DNA of 64,000 nt, from positions 101,711,531 through 101,775,530 of the forward strand of contig CM053031.1 of NCBI GenBank assembly GCA_028564925.1, read 5' to 3'. The notes under the pieces were generated by a model. It ran no database searches, was not told the origin of the DNA, and saw only the letters and a program-made list of their open reading frames with translations. Source of the DNA: Lithobates sylvaticus. Taxonomy: Eukaryota; Chordata; Amphibia; Anura; Ranidae. Below, in pieces: positions 10,512 through 21,540 of the stretch (positions within the stretch are counted from its first letter, which is position 1; every line of letters begins with the position of its first letter). Both the position numbers and the translations under genes were made by a program.

Positions 10512-11400
10512 TTAACCACTTCCGCTCTGGAAGATTTACCCCTCCCCTTCATGATCAGGCCATTTTTTTATGATACGGCACTGCGTTACTTTAACTGACA
10601 CCTGTGCAGATTGTGCGATGCTGTACCCAAATAAAATGTATGTCCTTTTTTCCTACAAATAGAGCTTTCTTTTGGTGGTATTTGATCACCTCCTGAGGTT
10701 TTTATTTTTTGCACTAAGAATAAAAAAACAGACTTTTGAAAGCATAATATTTTTTACTTTCTGCTATAAAACATATCCAATAAAAGATTGAAAAAAATCA
10801 AATTTCTTGATAAATTTAGGCCAATATGTATTCTGCTACATATTTTTGGTAAAAAAAATTCCCAATAAGCGTATATTGATTGGTTTGCGCAAAATCTATA
10901 GCGTCTACAATCTGTGGGATATTTTTATTTATATATATAATTTTTTTTTTTTACTAGTAATGTCGGCAATCAGCGACTTATAGCAGGTCTGCAATATTGC
11001 AGCAGACATTCGGACACTAACTGACACTTTTTGAGGACCAGTGACACTAATACAGTGATCAGTGCTAAAAAAAATATATGTACTGTCACTGTACTAAGGC
11101 ACTGGCTGGGAACGAGTTAACATCAGGGGCGATCAAAGGGTTACCTGTGTGCCTAGCCTGTGTTTTACTACAGTGTGGGAGGTGCTTTTACTAGGGAAAG
11201 ACATGTATCCTAGTCCCTGCTTTGCAGAAACACAGGATCCATGCCTTGCCTCCTGTCAGAATGACGATCAGCCTTGTTTACATAGGCAGACCGCTGTTCT
11301 ATATCTCTGCAGGATGATCAGCGGGTGCTGGCGGACATCAAGTCAGCGGTACCCGCTGATCGACTCCCGCTGTGTATAATCGCTACCCGGAAGAGCCGGA
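10512..11400 (+). mobile_element. ~1-kb TTAA element, copy 3 (diverged)
   Basis: Begins TTAACCACTTCCGCTCTGG and follows the family order (GAGCTTTCTTTTGGTGGTAT, A/T block, TACTAGTAATGTCGGCAATC, GGATCACGT near the right end). It is clearly more diverged than copies 1 and 2. No clean right TTAA; the end is approximate, followed by a (GT)n run. It interrupts the Tc1 fragment at 10185. Confidence 0.7.
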
Positions 11401-11483
11401 TCACGTGCGTGTGCGTGTGTGTGTGTGTGTATGTATATACTGTATATATATTTTAAGAGCCAGTAGTCGCACTCAGCCTTAAC

Positions 11484-11692
11484 TTTATGACCACTTTTAG
11501 GTAACTTGAATAACCTTGATCATCTTGTTAAAATGGCATCTGAAAATCAGTGGGATATATTAGGAAGCAAGTAAAGTTGTCCCTGAAGTTAATGTGTTGA
11601 AAGCACTAAAAATGGGCATTTCAGTTTGTTGTATATGGGGGGGCAGAACTGCAGACCAGTTAGGGTGCCCATGCTGACCCGTGTCCACAGCC
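11484..11692 (+). mobile_element. Tc1-like element fragment, internally deleted
   Basis: CTTGATCATCTTGTTAAAAT, GGCATCTGAAAATCAGTGGG and TGTTGAAAGCACTAAAAATG match the 5' part of a vertebrate Tc1-like transposon that I recognise. A short downstream piece (CCCATGCTGACCCGTGTCCA) belongs further into the same element, so most of the transposase gene is missing. Confidence 0.55.
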
Positions 11693-12099
11693 AGCCAAAA
11701 TATATATCCCCTTGTTCTAGCCTTTCTGTACAACACCCTGCCTTGGATATTTAACCCTTTCCTGCGCTGCCTATTTTAAAATGACATCCTCCTAGGATCA
11801 CACCTCCACAGGCCGTGCTCTGACGCGATCTGTCACCCAATCACAGCAGATCACATGACAGTTGTACATAATAAAAGGCCTTGTTACATGGCTTTCATTG
11901 TGTACTATTGTGAGGAGCGCTGTGATTGGTCACAGTCCTCAGACAGGGCCTATCACAGGTCATCTGTACCAACACTGAATGAGTAATTTTGCAAAGCATG
12001 TCTCTTCTGCAATAAAAATTCTGTGTAATGAGCATTGCAATACATCCAGCGGAGCCCAGAGGAGACATGCAGGGTCTTTTAAGCTCTGTATGTCTCATT
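11693..12099. other. Unassigned intronic sequence
   Basis: A/T-rich intron with a GATTGGT/ACCAATC-like inverted pair near 11836 and 11934 (CCCAATCACAG / CTGTGATTGG), possibly a decayed palindromic repeat. No exon or RNA gene seen. Confidence 0.3.
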
Positions 12100-12993
12100 A
12101 ACCGCTTGCTGACCAGCGCACGCCGATTTACGTTGGCAGAATGGCACTGGTAGGCAAAAGGGCGTACAGGTACGTCCCCTTTAAGAAGCCCGCTGCGTTC
12201 TCCATGAACGGCGGGTCCCGTGGACTCGATGTCCGCCAGGTGCAGGCAATCGTGTCACGGAGAGAAAGAATGGGGAGATGCTTTTGTAAACAAAGCATTT
12301 CCCCATTCTGCCTATTGAGAGGACAGAGATCACTGCTCTGTCATCGAGAGCAGCGATCACTGTCCTGTGTGTTGAAGCCCAGCCCCCTCACCGTTAGAAT
12401 CACTCCCTAGGACACACTTAACCCCTTCACCGCCCCCTAGATTGCTGTATAAATGACAATGGTCCCAAAATAGTGTAAAAAATGTCCGATGTGTCCACCA
12501 TAATGTTGCAGTCCCGATAAAAATCGCAGATCGCTGCCATTACTAATAAAAATGTAAAAGTAAAAATGCCATAAAAATATCCCATATTTTGTAGACGCTA
12601 TAAATTTTGTGCAAACCAATCAATATACGCTTATTTCGATTTTTTATTTATTTTTTTTTTTACCAAAAATATGTAGAATACATATAGGCCTAAACTGAGG
12701 GAAAAACATTTTTTTATATATATTTTTGGGGGATATTTATTATAGCAAAAAGTTAAAAATATAGCATTTTTTTCAAAATGTATGTTTTTTTTTTTTATAG
12801 CGCAAAAAATAAAAACCGCAGAGGCAATCAAATACCACCAAAAGAAAGCTCTATTTGTGGGAAAAAATACATCAATTTTGTTTGGGTACAACGTAGCACG
12901 ACCGTGCAATTGTCAGTTAAAGCAACACAGTTTCGAATTGCAAAACTTGCTCGTCAGGAAGGGGGTAAAATCTTCTGGGGCTGAAGGCGTTAG
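12100..12993 (-). mobile_element. ~1-kb TTAA element, copy 4 (reverse)
   Basis: Left end TTAACCGCTTGCTGACCAGC. The right end is GGGCTGAAGGCGTTAG, with the flanking TTAA mutated to TTAG. Read on the minus strand, the interior has the family motifs GAGCTTTCTTTTGGTGGTAT and the A/T block, but belongs to a subfamily with CCTGACGAGC near its 5' end. Confidence 0.75.
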
Positions 12994-13258
12994 AGAGAAC
13001 CTGTCACCTAAAAATCATGAAATAGGGGACTTTTTGTCCCCTATGTGATGAAAAAAAACAGCAAAGTAGATTGATGCAGGACACAACTTCTGTACATGGG
13101 ACTGCAGGATTTAGGGTTAAAAACAGGACTGTCCCGCACAATCCGAGACTGTTGGGAGGTATGGCACATGATTCAAAACACAGCAATCATTTTTTTTAAA
13201 TAAAATTTCTTTAGCTACAAACACAAACCTAGTTTTGTTTTTGCATTTTATATTGCAG

Positions 13259-13407
13259 ACCCGGGACCCAAATATTGTGGTCAACGCGACAAGGCGAAGG
13301 CTGAGGAGCGAGAGTTCATTTGACATTGATAATATTGTTATTCCCATGAATCTGGTGGCACCTATTAAACTGGAGAAACCTCAGTACAAAGAAATCCTCA
13401 CTCCCAG
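13259..13407 (+). CDS. KANSL1L: KANSL1L exon: start of PEHE domain
   Basis: Bounded by tattgcag and gtacaa; 149 nt, phase 0 to phase 2. The peptide [20 protein letters not shown] then [15 protein letters not shown] then [12 protein letters not shown] is strongly conserved with vertebrate KANSL1L and, more weakly, KANSL1. It contains the beginning of the PEHE domain, which in KANSL1/MSL1 docks the acetyltransferase KAT8 (MOF). This exon anchors the gene identification. TRDPNIV favours KANSL1L over KANSL1. No frame disruption is seen. Confidence 0.93.
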
Positions 13408-13468
13408 GTACAATTAATACACAATATGTTTGTAGCCTAGATTACATTGTTTCTTTGTCCTTCCCTAA

Positions 13469-13888
13469 GGCCGGGTTCACATTGGTATTACATGACTTTT
13501 GTACAACTGTCGATCCTACTTTGCCCTGCGACATCGGTTCTAATTTGGTCCTACTTCCATCCGACTTGAATGAACAGGATACAATTTTGCTCTGACTTTG
13601 AGATAGTCCGATTTGTCCTTTGACCAATTAAAACAAGTGTGACATAAATTCCTTTTCCTGCTACTGTAATCACCATGTCGGATGGTTAGGGCGAGGATCT
13701 GACTTTGTTCCGACTTCAGTGATATTTAATGGGCTGAAAATGGACCAAAGTAGTGCAGGAACCTTTTTTAAAGTCGGACCGACTTGTTGGACCAGTTAAG
13801 ACAGCTCTCATAGGGAACCATTTTGTACACGTCATGCGACATGTGCTAACAAAGTCGGAGCATATGTCGCACCAGTGTGATCCGGGCC
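13469..13888. mobile_element. Harbinger-like MITE, 'GGCC...TTCACA' family
   Basis: Ends GGCCGGGTTCACATTGG and CCAGTGTGATCCGGGCC are inverted, with TAA on the left (13466-13468) and TCA on the right, consistent with a slightly mutated TWA duplication. The interior shares GTCGGACCAAAGTAGTGCAG-like motifs with 23294-23519. Length 420 bp. Confidence 0.65.
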
Positions 13889-14700
13889 TCACTGTCACTA
13901 GGGCTGTGAGCCGCCTGATTAAGCCCCACCCACCACCGGGGGGAAACAGGAGAAGAGGATTTGGATTGCTGTGCCTCTTGGCAATGACAAAAGCCCACTG
14001 GGAGTAACTGGGGCTGATAGAAGATGTAGTCTCCACACTGTGACACCGCAGGGGAGCAGAACATTTCCCAGGGTGCCAAAGGTGAGGGGGCAGAGCAAGA
14101 AGGGGAAGATTGGGATTGCTGTAGATTGGGACAAGAAGCAGAAAACCCAGGCATAGGGCTCCAGGCTGCATACCTGCCAGTGTGGACTGAGCTGCTACAA
14201 GACCCAGAGAGGGGAAACGGTAAGTAATGCGACCTGTGTTGCCCCATTCTGCTATATGCTGCCTGGAATGAGAACTGAGGAGCTGCCATAATTGTCTGGA
14301 AGTGATGGCCACCAGGAGTAAAATTGCTGTGCTCATCAGTGACTGTCGCTGCATTGTGCCTGCCAGAGACTGCGTCACTAAAGGTACTGTGCGATGCTAC
14401 TGCTACAGGCTCCATGGAGGGAGAAGGCTGACGCTTTTTTTCTGACACCGGCATGGGGGGAGGGGGGTGAACACCCTGAAGAAGCCAATGTCTTGGTGAA
14501 ACATGTCGGTTTTGACCACCTGTAGCACTGGCCTTTATACGTGCTAGGCCTAATATTTCCTCCTCTACTTTCTTGTATTTATATACTGAAATATTGCCTG
14601 TACTGCACCGGTAACCATTAGTGTATATTCCATATTGGACGCTTTATCAGTGTTGTCTATTTATTATGTATTTGTAATAAAATAAATTTTTATCAGATTA
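13889..14700 (+). repeat. Penelope-like terminal repeat candidate with hammerhead-like motif
   Basis: GC-rich sequence leads into a hammerhead-like core (14473-14510) and then an A/T-rich tail ending in TTGTAATAAAATAAATTTTT (about 14670-14690). This order (ribozyme core, then A/T-rich tail) matches the minus-strand order in the 39463-44793 units. The family assignment is inference; no coding region is attached. Confidence 0.4.
14473..14510 (+). ncRNA. Hammerhead-ribozyme-like motif (degenerate)
   Basis: ACC, CTGAAGA (fits CUGANGA), a stem-loop GCCAA/TTGGT with TGTC loop, GAAA, then ACATGTC followed by GGT, which pairs with the initial ACC. The order of parts is that of a hammerhead with very short stem III. 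One extra A before stem II makes activity doubtful. Confidence 0.45.
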
Positions 14701-14905
14701 CTTATCAGATTTGCGAAATTTTTAATTATTTATTATTATATTATATATTATTAATTATCTTATTAATTTTGTAATCTAATGCAGATGTTTGTTTTAGAAC
14801 TGCAAAGTACATGGTGATTCCATATTTTTTTTCCTCTGCTTGATCTGCAAAAATAGTTGCAATTGACTATACTTTTCTTTCTTTTTAAATTTTTTAAAGT
14901 GTTTC

Positions 14906-15557
14906 TTAAAGCGGAAGTAAACCCATCCATAAAACAGTTTCATTTCCAGCACGTGCCAGAAATGTAACACTCCCATTGGTTGTGTTCTCAACCAAACTGT
15001 CAAACCATCCAATGGATGGTGTCATAACTGATCACATGTGCAGCATCATGAGTAGTTGTAGATTAAACAGAGGCAAAGATGGCAGCTTCCTTGGCTGAAA
15101 ACAATAGGAGGGTTTACTTAAGCCCCATACACACGGTCGGACAATCCGAGGGCCAGGTCCGTCGGATCATGTCCGTCGTACTTTGTCCGATGTTGGTTTT
15201 GCGTACACAAGGTCGGACAAAGTTGTCGGAAAATCCGATCATTCTGAACGTGGTGACGTTTGTTGCCTACGAAGGGACTACGTAGAGGCTAGTAGCCAAT
15301 AGCTTTGGTCTTGTAATGTGATCTGAGCATGCGTAGCACTTTGTCCGGTCGGACAACCGTACACACGATCGGGTTTGGTGTGATCGGACCGGGTTGACGG
15401 CAAATCTTTCCAGCAGGAGATAAGACTTTGTCCGTCGGACAAACCGACGAACACTGTCCGATGGTGCATACACACGGTCTGATTTTTCAACAACATTGTC
15501 CGATCGGACAGAATCCATGAAAAAGTCCGACCGTGTGTATGGGGCTTTACACTTTAA
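14906..15557. mobile_element. TTAA MITE split by a Harbinger-like MITE
   Basis: Left end TTAAAGCGGAAGTAAACCC (14906) and right end CACTTTAA (15557), with perfect TTAA on both sides. Its AAGATGGCAGCTTCCTTGGC and GGAGGGTTTAC stretch recurs at about 31179-31215. The interior was interrupted by the 426-bp element at 15121-15546. Confidence 0.7.
15121..15546. mobile_element. Harbinger-like MITE, 'CCCCATACACACGGTCGGA' family, nested
   Basis: Inverted ends AGCCCCATACACACGGTCGG and CCGACCGTGTGTATGGGGCT, with perfect TTA duplications (15118-15120, 15547-15549). 426 bp, the same length as the copy at 58685-59110, which is in opposite orientation. No coding capacity. Confidence 0.85.
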
Positions 15558-16899
15558 AGCCAGAAGGTTGGAAGGTTGGAATGTTAAATTAAAATAGTTT
15601 TGAGGCATATTCGTGATTCTTTTTTTTTTTCTACTCAATTAAACAATTGAATTAAACAATTGAATGAACATTTTCCATGAGTGGTTATTCCATACTTTTT
15701 GCCAGGGGTAGTGTAAACTGTATGTAGCATTATCTACATACAGTATACAGTGCTGTGTTCTGGCAGTGGTAGGGGGACTTCCCGTCCTGTTCCTGGACAG
15801 TAAAGGAAATATTGTGTTTGGACCAATTTGGCTCAATCGATTTAACATGATAGCAATGCCAGAGTAAGGCCTTAAGTTTAAAGTTGAGCTAAACAAATGC
15901 TTATTTGCTATGATTGTCAACTCCATTAGTTGCTATTAATGCAGTATTTTCTGGATTCCCTCTATTTTGTGTTCTGTATGAAGAATAACTTTTGATCTGG
16001 AGAGAAAATGGTCTAATAACACTTTGTTTTTGGCCCAATTTACAAAGAATGAATGTACATGCAGTTTCAGGGGAAGAATAGCTCTAAAAATGTTTTATAA
16101 CTAATCCCCTTAGTGTCCTTAGTGTGTCTTTTTCTAGATCTGTGTGACATTGCTCAAGCTGACCATCCTATTGTGTCTATAGAAGCCAGTGCCACAAAGC
16201 TCTCTGCTAATTTGAGTTCATCAAGAGCAGGAATTATCTGGTTGGCATATACTAGGTTGGTTAGAGTGGCTTTGATGTTTTCCAGTCTGTCCAGGCTCTT
16301 AGAATTTTAAACAGAGGTCAATGCTATGATTTGGCTGCAGTTTCCCCCTATATGATATGAAATTGATCGGAGATTAGTCTAGGACAGCTTTGAATTCTTG
16401 TTCAAAGGATACAGTGGCTTTTTAACCACTTTTGCACACTCTTTGTGCATCAGAACATTCATTTCATTCATTAGAGCAAAAGAAGCTATTTGCTATTAGA
16501 ACTGGGTAAAATAGGTACTTCAGGGATCGAGTTTGCTGTGACAGCAGGTTGTATTTATGATGAAGCCACCACTGACTCCTTAACCCTCTTTTAATGACTG
16601 AGAACACTTCTCTGCTTTCTGTCTCCTGACCAGTTTGCCTGGTAATTGGATTCCACTGCACACCCAACAAGCCTTGTGACTTGGTTGTGCATGGCAGTGA
16701 AGTGAGGAGACTCATAATGGTGTTTACCTTTTGGAGGGGGAGCATAAGTGACCACTGTGCTAAGACTTATCAAAACTGAAGGGTATGCATGCGAATCTAG
16801 AGGTAGTATTCTTAAGACTCAGTACTTGGGTGGTCTGGTCTGCTGTATACCAAAATCTAGTACTGAGAATGTTAACATTTTGCTGTAACTTGGTGTATT
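15558..16899. other. Intronic sequence, no recognised feature
   Basis: A 1.3-kb stretch of KANSL1L intron, A/T-rich. Short open frames on both strands have no recognisable domain. No terminal inverted repeats, tandem arrays or RNA genes noticed. Confidence 0.4.
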
Positions 16900-18782
16900 C
16901 ATACTGTTCGGAGATGGGAGTGAAGATGGCCAAAAAGTTAGAGGGGCTTTTAAACTAGGCGATGGGGGGAGGGTCCAGAGGTAGTGATAGTCAGCATGGA
17001 ACATATTCCCCCGCTCAGTGGTAGGTTGACTAAAGCACCTAAACCCGAGATAAGCATAGTAACAAGTCCTATTTGCAACCCTAGAGCACCCAATAAGGAG
17101 ATAGTATGCGACCAGTCTAAACTACGTGGCATGTTCACCAATGCCAGGAGTCTGGAAGACAAGATGGGAGAACTAGTACTGTTGTACAAGGAGGATTTTG
17201 ATTTTGTAGGAATTACAGTCACTTGGTTTGACAGCTCTCGTGATTGTCTGGCAACCATTCAAGGGTATTCCCTATATCGCAGGGATAGAGAGGGTAAAAA
17301 AGGGGGAGGGGTATGCCTGTATATCAAAAATTAGGTACAATTGAATGTGAGAGATGACAACACTAAAGGAGCAAGGGAGGAGGTGGAATCCTTATGGGTA
17401 GAGCTACAAAGGGAGGAAGCTAAGGGGAAAGTAATACTGGGAGTATGCTATAGGCCCCTTAACCAGAAGGAGGAGGTGGACCTCCTATCACAATTTGGAT
17501 TAGCGGCAACAATGGGTAGTGTCATTATAATGGGGGATTTTAATTATCCAGACATAGACTGGGTGGAAGGAACCACACATTTATCTAAGGCTCGCCAGTT
17601 CCTAAATGTCTTGCAGGACAATTTCATGGGTCAGATGGTAAATGCACCAACTATAAACAAAGCTGATTACCAACAATACAGACCTGATCATGGATGTGGA
17701 AGTACGGGGCAATTTAAGAAACAGCTATCACAGGTCAATTCGTTTTAATATAAATAGGAAATATAAGGGGAATACAAAGACACAGAATTTCAAAAGAGCC
17801 AACTTCCCTAAACTACGATCCTTGCTAGAAGATAATAATTGGGATAAAGTCTTAGAAAAAAAAAAAAGAACACTGAAGACAAATTGGTATGCTTTAAGAG
17901 CATATTAAATGAGGGCATTAGCCAGTGCATCCCAATGGGAAATAAATGTAAAAGAGCTAATAAAAGTCCCGGGTGGCTTAATTCCAACGTAAAAATGCAT
18001 ATAAAAGCAAAAGAGAAGGCCTTCAAAAAATACAAGGCTGAGGGATCATCATCAGCATTCCAATTTTACAAAGAATGCAACAAAAAATGTAAGGGTGCAA
18101 TCAGGGTGGTTAAGTTATAACACGAAAGGCACATAGTGGAGGAGAGTAAAAAAAAAAATCCCAAGAAATTATTTAAGTACATAAATAGTAAGAAAAGTAG
18201 GACAGATCAAATTGGTCCCATAAAGAATGATGAATGGAATCTGGTTACTAAGGATGGAGAGATGGCGAAGTTATTGCATTTATTCTTCTCTTCGTCTTCA
18301 CGAGGGAATCGGGGGGGCTTTAGTAACCAAAACTGCAATGTTTTTTCTCATGACATGTCACAGGAAGCACCCTCATGGCTAACAGAGGACAGAATTAGAA
18401 TTAGACTTGAAAAACGTAACATTAGACCATTAAACAAGACCAGATAGCTTGCACTTGAGGGTATTTAAGGAACTCAAGTAATTGCCAGACCATTGTTCCT
18501 AATTTTTACGAACAGTCTACTGATTGGAATGGTACCAGCTGATTGGAGAAAAGCCAATGTAGCACCAATATTTAAAAAAGGGCCATGATACCTGGCCCTG
18601 AGAATTACAGACCAGTTAGCCTAACATCAATTGTATGTAAGCTCTGGGAGGGGATGATAAGGGACTATATACAAGATTTTAGTAATGACAACTGTATCAA
18701 CGCCATGCTCAGTTGCTCTCCATTTTTAGGGACTACTGAGTTTGTAGAGGCCGATCTGCTGACAGCCTTGAAGCGTAATTAA
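16900..18782 (+). mobile_element. CR1-like LINE fragment (endonuclease to start of RT)
   Basis: Plus-strand peptides follow the CR1 order. An apurinic-type endonuclease is present (FTNARSLEDKMGELVLLYKE, VCLYIKN, VILGVCYRPLNQ, SVIIMGDFNYPDIDWVEGTT). Then come linker peptides (KLFKYINSK, NLVTKDGEMAKLL) and the first RT motif (GMVPADWRKANVAPIFKKG; PENYRPVSLTSIVCKLWEGM). The frame changes several times (stop near 17332, shifts near 17690, 17880 and 18585), so it is dead. Both the 5' end and the C-terminal half of the RT are missing. Intronic, in sense with KANSL1L. Confidence 0.85.
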
Positions 18783-19340
18783 ACCCCCCTATCCTTTACA
18801 GCCAAGGAAGCTGCTTTTATTTGATCTGCAACTACCATGGTTCTGCACATTTGATCAGTTATGACACCAGCCATTTGATTGAGTTTAGTTGAGGACACAA
18901 CCAAATCAAACTGTTTTTGAAACCAGTAAATCGATGGGTTTAGTCACGCTTTATGATTTACTGCTGAGGTTTTGGGCTTCAGAAAAATGGCAGCCTCTAG
19001 CAAAAAGAAACGGGAGTAATGCTGGAGGCAAGTTACAGAACACACTATTTTGGTAGCATAATTATTAATGTAGAATGTATGTTCCCTGCTAAAGAACTAT
19101 TTTTTTTATCAAGTTGTTATTAAAGTTTCGCTTTGGCCTGGTAAGCTGTGATATATTGAACTTTTGCTTCGGGGTTTAGATGCATTAAGTATGGGGTTCA
19201 TTTATTCATAGCTACCTTAGCTAGACCAGTCTCTGTATCCATTCTGACTACACATGTAACAAAGTATTGTCTTTGGTTTTAGAAATCAACTGCAACCAGT
19301 TAACAATTTAAAGTAGCCTGTTTTGTTTTTTTTCTTGTAG
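18783..19340. other. Intronic sequence with a relic of a TTAA-family interior
   Basis: The stretch around 18832-19010 (CCATGGTTCTGCACATTTGA, then GACACCAGCCATTTGATTG, AATGGCAGCC) resembles, in inverse, the GTGCAGCATCATG/AAGATGGCAGC interior of the 14906 MITE. The remainder is unremarkable intron leading to the acceptor at 19340. Confidence 0.3.
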
Positions 19341-19389
19341 GTTTAAGGAGATGGTCTATGAACCTTTGGAAGCTCCTCCTGATATAGAG
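19341..19389 (+). CDS. KANSL1L: KANSL1L exon: PEHE domain, continued
   Basis: 49-nt exon between ttcttgtag and gtaagt, phase 2 to 0. It completes the arginine of ...ILTPR and adds FKEMVYEPLEAPPDIE. This corresponds to the ILTPRW...PLE segment of the PEHE domain. The usual tryptophan after TPR is phenylalanine here. A micro-exon of this size is well supported because the frame and conserved flanks continue on both sides. Confidence 0.88.
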
Positions 19390-19479
19390 GTAAGTGTGCA
19401 AGTGTTCATTCTTAAGTAATATTTACCATGTTACTAGAACACATTTTAGCGTCTCATGCCAATGTAAGATAGGTGCTCA

Positions 19480-19745
19480 GCTATTGTGTATTTGTTTGTA
19501 TAAAAAGAAAAAGTGCAAAACCAAACAATATATATAACTCCCCAATATAAAAGGAAAAGGGGATAATGATATGTGATAACAGTACACTTTAAAACCCAAA
19601 AAGTGCCTCCGTTCCCAGTCGATGTCTTGTATAGAGAAACGCGTTGGGTGGAGCACTTGTTCTTGACGTCACCACGTACCAGCTGACTGGCTTGAGCCGC
19701 GGCTGTTTGAATGTACTGTTCATCATCTTTTTTGGATGTCAGTGC
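19480..19745 (+). repeat. Repeat with degenerate hammerhead-like core
   Basis: Contains TTTGTATAAAAAGAAAAAGTG, CCCAATATAAAAGGAAAAGG and then AGAGAAACGCGTTGGGTGG (19634-19652). The GAAACGCGTT element is the conserved 3' half of the ribozyme at 39905, but the CTGANGA half reads CGATGTC. Probably a decayed copy of a hammerhead-bearing repeat. Confidence 0.3.
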
Positions 19746-19749
19746 CTAA

Positions 19750-20171
19750 GGCCCCTTTCACACTGAAGCATTTTTCAGGATCTACAGCACTAAAAATAGC
19801 GCCTGTATAGCTCTTGAAAAAAAAGGGGTGCTTTAACTCCAGTGTGAAAGACTGGAGCGGTGCGCTAGCAGGACGGTAAAAAAAGTCCTGCTAGCAGCAT
19901 ATTTGGAGCAGTGAAGGAGCGGTGTATTCACCGCTCCTATACCTCTCCTACCCATTGAAATCAATGGAACACCGCAGGGATACCGCGGTAATACCACCGG
20001 CAAAGCGCCGTTGCAGCGGCACTTTGCGGGGGGTTTTAACCCTTTTTGGGCCACTAGGGGGGGGGGGTTAAAACCACCCCGCTAGCGGCCGCATACCGTG
20101 GCTAAAACGACGGTAAAGCAGCGCTAAATATAGCGCTGCTTTACCGCCACCGCCCCAGTGTGAAACCGGCC
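19750..20171. mobile_element. Harbinger-like MITE, 'GGCCCCTTTCACACTG' family
   Basis: Ends GGCCCCTTTCACACTG and CAGTGTGAAACCGGCC with perfect TAA duplications (19747-19749, 20172-20174). Interior has CAGGACGGTAAAAAAAGTCC, GAGCGGTG and CACTTTGCGG blocks. Length 422 bp. Related elements: 6850-7183 and 36409-36723. Confidence 0.8.
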
Positions 20172-20174
20172 TAA

Positions 20175-20836
20175 GGGTAGTTCCACTACACACATTGTGT
20201 ATTTGTTTAACAGCACCAGGACAGAAATGCAGAATCTTTAAGATTTAAAGCACACATTTGCTTTTACCAGAGACTTGTAATCATAAAAATTTTAAATTGC
20301 TGCCTAACATTGTCCAGTTTGCCCAGTTCCAGGGGTACGTTTATAAAAAGCCCAAGTTAAAGAAATCAGTAGATTCACAATTACTAGCTGAAATTTTTTG
20401 CAATTCTTAAATGTTCCCATAAAACTTTACCATGGCCCTTGCCCTTTCAGTGAAGCCTCTTACCACCATAAAGCACCAAAAATAAAGGCTCTTGAAGGGA
20501 AATAACCGAATTGCAATTTGATAACCAGGCAAATCAAAATTTGCATATAACTTCAGAGGCCTATATCTTTGGATCTGCTATTTTTTGACATGCAGTTTCT
20601 ACTGGAAATTTCTTTTGCATATACAATTGTTCATCATATGCCCAGTTTTAATTGCCCGGTATGTTTTACCTTTGCCAGTTTATAAACTTTGTTCACTACA
20701 GGTACAACAAAACTGGTTTAGCTGGTCATAGCATTGTTTGCCCTTTATAACAAACTAATATTTGCTGTGCGGTTACGGTTCATCATTGGCAGACACCTGT
20801 TATTCTTCTGGTGATTATTTTGTATTTTTGTTTCAG
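20175..20836. other. Intronic sequence, no recognised feature
   Basis: KANSL1L intron between the 49-nt exon and the next exon, apart from the MITE before it. Nothing repetitive or RNA-like noticed. Confidence 0.4.
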
Positions 20837-20946
20837 CTGGAAGATTTATCAGATGATGCATATTCTCATCGACATGAGAAGTATGAGCAGAAAGAAAAGG
20901 CCCGCTGGTCATTTTGGCAACAGAACAAATGGCCCAAGAAGAGCAG
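20837..20946 (+). CDS. KANSL1L: KANSL1L exon: PEHE domain, end
   Basis: Acceptor tgtttcag, donor gttagc, 110 nt, phase 0 to 2. The peptide LEDLSDDAYSHRHEKYEQKE then KARWSFWQQNKWPKKS is the acidic-to-basic C-terminal half of the PEHE domain, with the ...RHxKYExxExARWxxW signature of KANSL1 and KANSL1L. This part folds against the acetyltransferase in the paralogue's complex. The final AG joins the next exon's A to give arginine. Confidence 0.93.
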
Positions 20947-21039
20947 GTTAGCAGTCCAATTTAGGCCTTTATAAACTGGGATGAACCGTCTTCTCATTTG
21001 GCAGATTTGTGGATGTATTTTATTTTTTTGTATTTCTAG

Positions 21040-21202
21040 ATCTTCAAGTCATGGTTTTGCTGTATGGTCAGGAAACATCTTTCCATGTAATGGAGAGATT
21101 TACAGTCCAGGTTCTGTGTCACCAGTTTCTTCCGACACGATATCGCCCTATACCAAGGAACCTCCAAACCAACAGCCATCAGACAAACTGCAGCATTACA
21201 AG
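21040..21202 (+). CDS. KANSL1L: KANSL1L exon: serine/proline-rich tail
   Basis: 163 nt from tatttctag to gtactg. It reads R-SSSHGFAVWSGNIFPCNGE then IYSPGSVSPVSSDTISP and ends PSDKLQHYK at a codon boundary. The tail after the PEHE domain is poorly conserved and disordered in the family; here it is rich in SP and SVSPVS motifs. The intron before it is only 93 bp. Confidence 0.85.
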
Positions 21203-21540
21203 GTACTGTGATAACAAGTAATTACCCTTTTAATTGACCGCACATACTGCATTTTCTGCTGCTCAGTGTGAATTTTGTTATCACATTCCTTTATTAAGGC
21301 ATCAAGTGCTAGGGGACATTTGATCCCAGAATATAACAGATTTCCACTTCCGTGACAATACAGAAGATAGTGATTTGGAATAGAGGTCTGCTGGTGATGT
21401 TTGATTTGTTAAATCAGGCACCAAAAAGACATAGGCAAACCTCAAACTTTTTAACAGCTTTCCTCTTGGAGGAATTGCCCTTCCTGTTCTAAAGACACAA
21501 CGGGGAGTAAATCTCTCCAAAGTGGGGAACAATCCTCTTA

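Noticed and set aside
13716-14454. 220- and 202-codon overlapping minus-strand open frames
   Set aside because: Overlapping frames in a GC-rich repeat, without family motifs or splice context.
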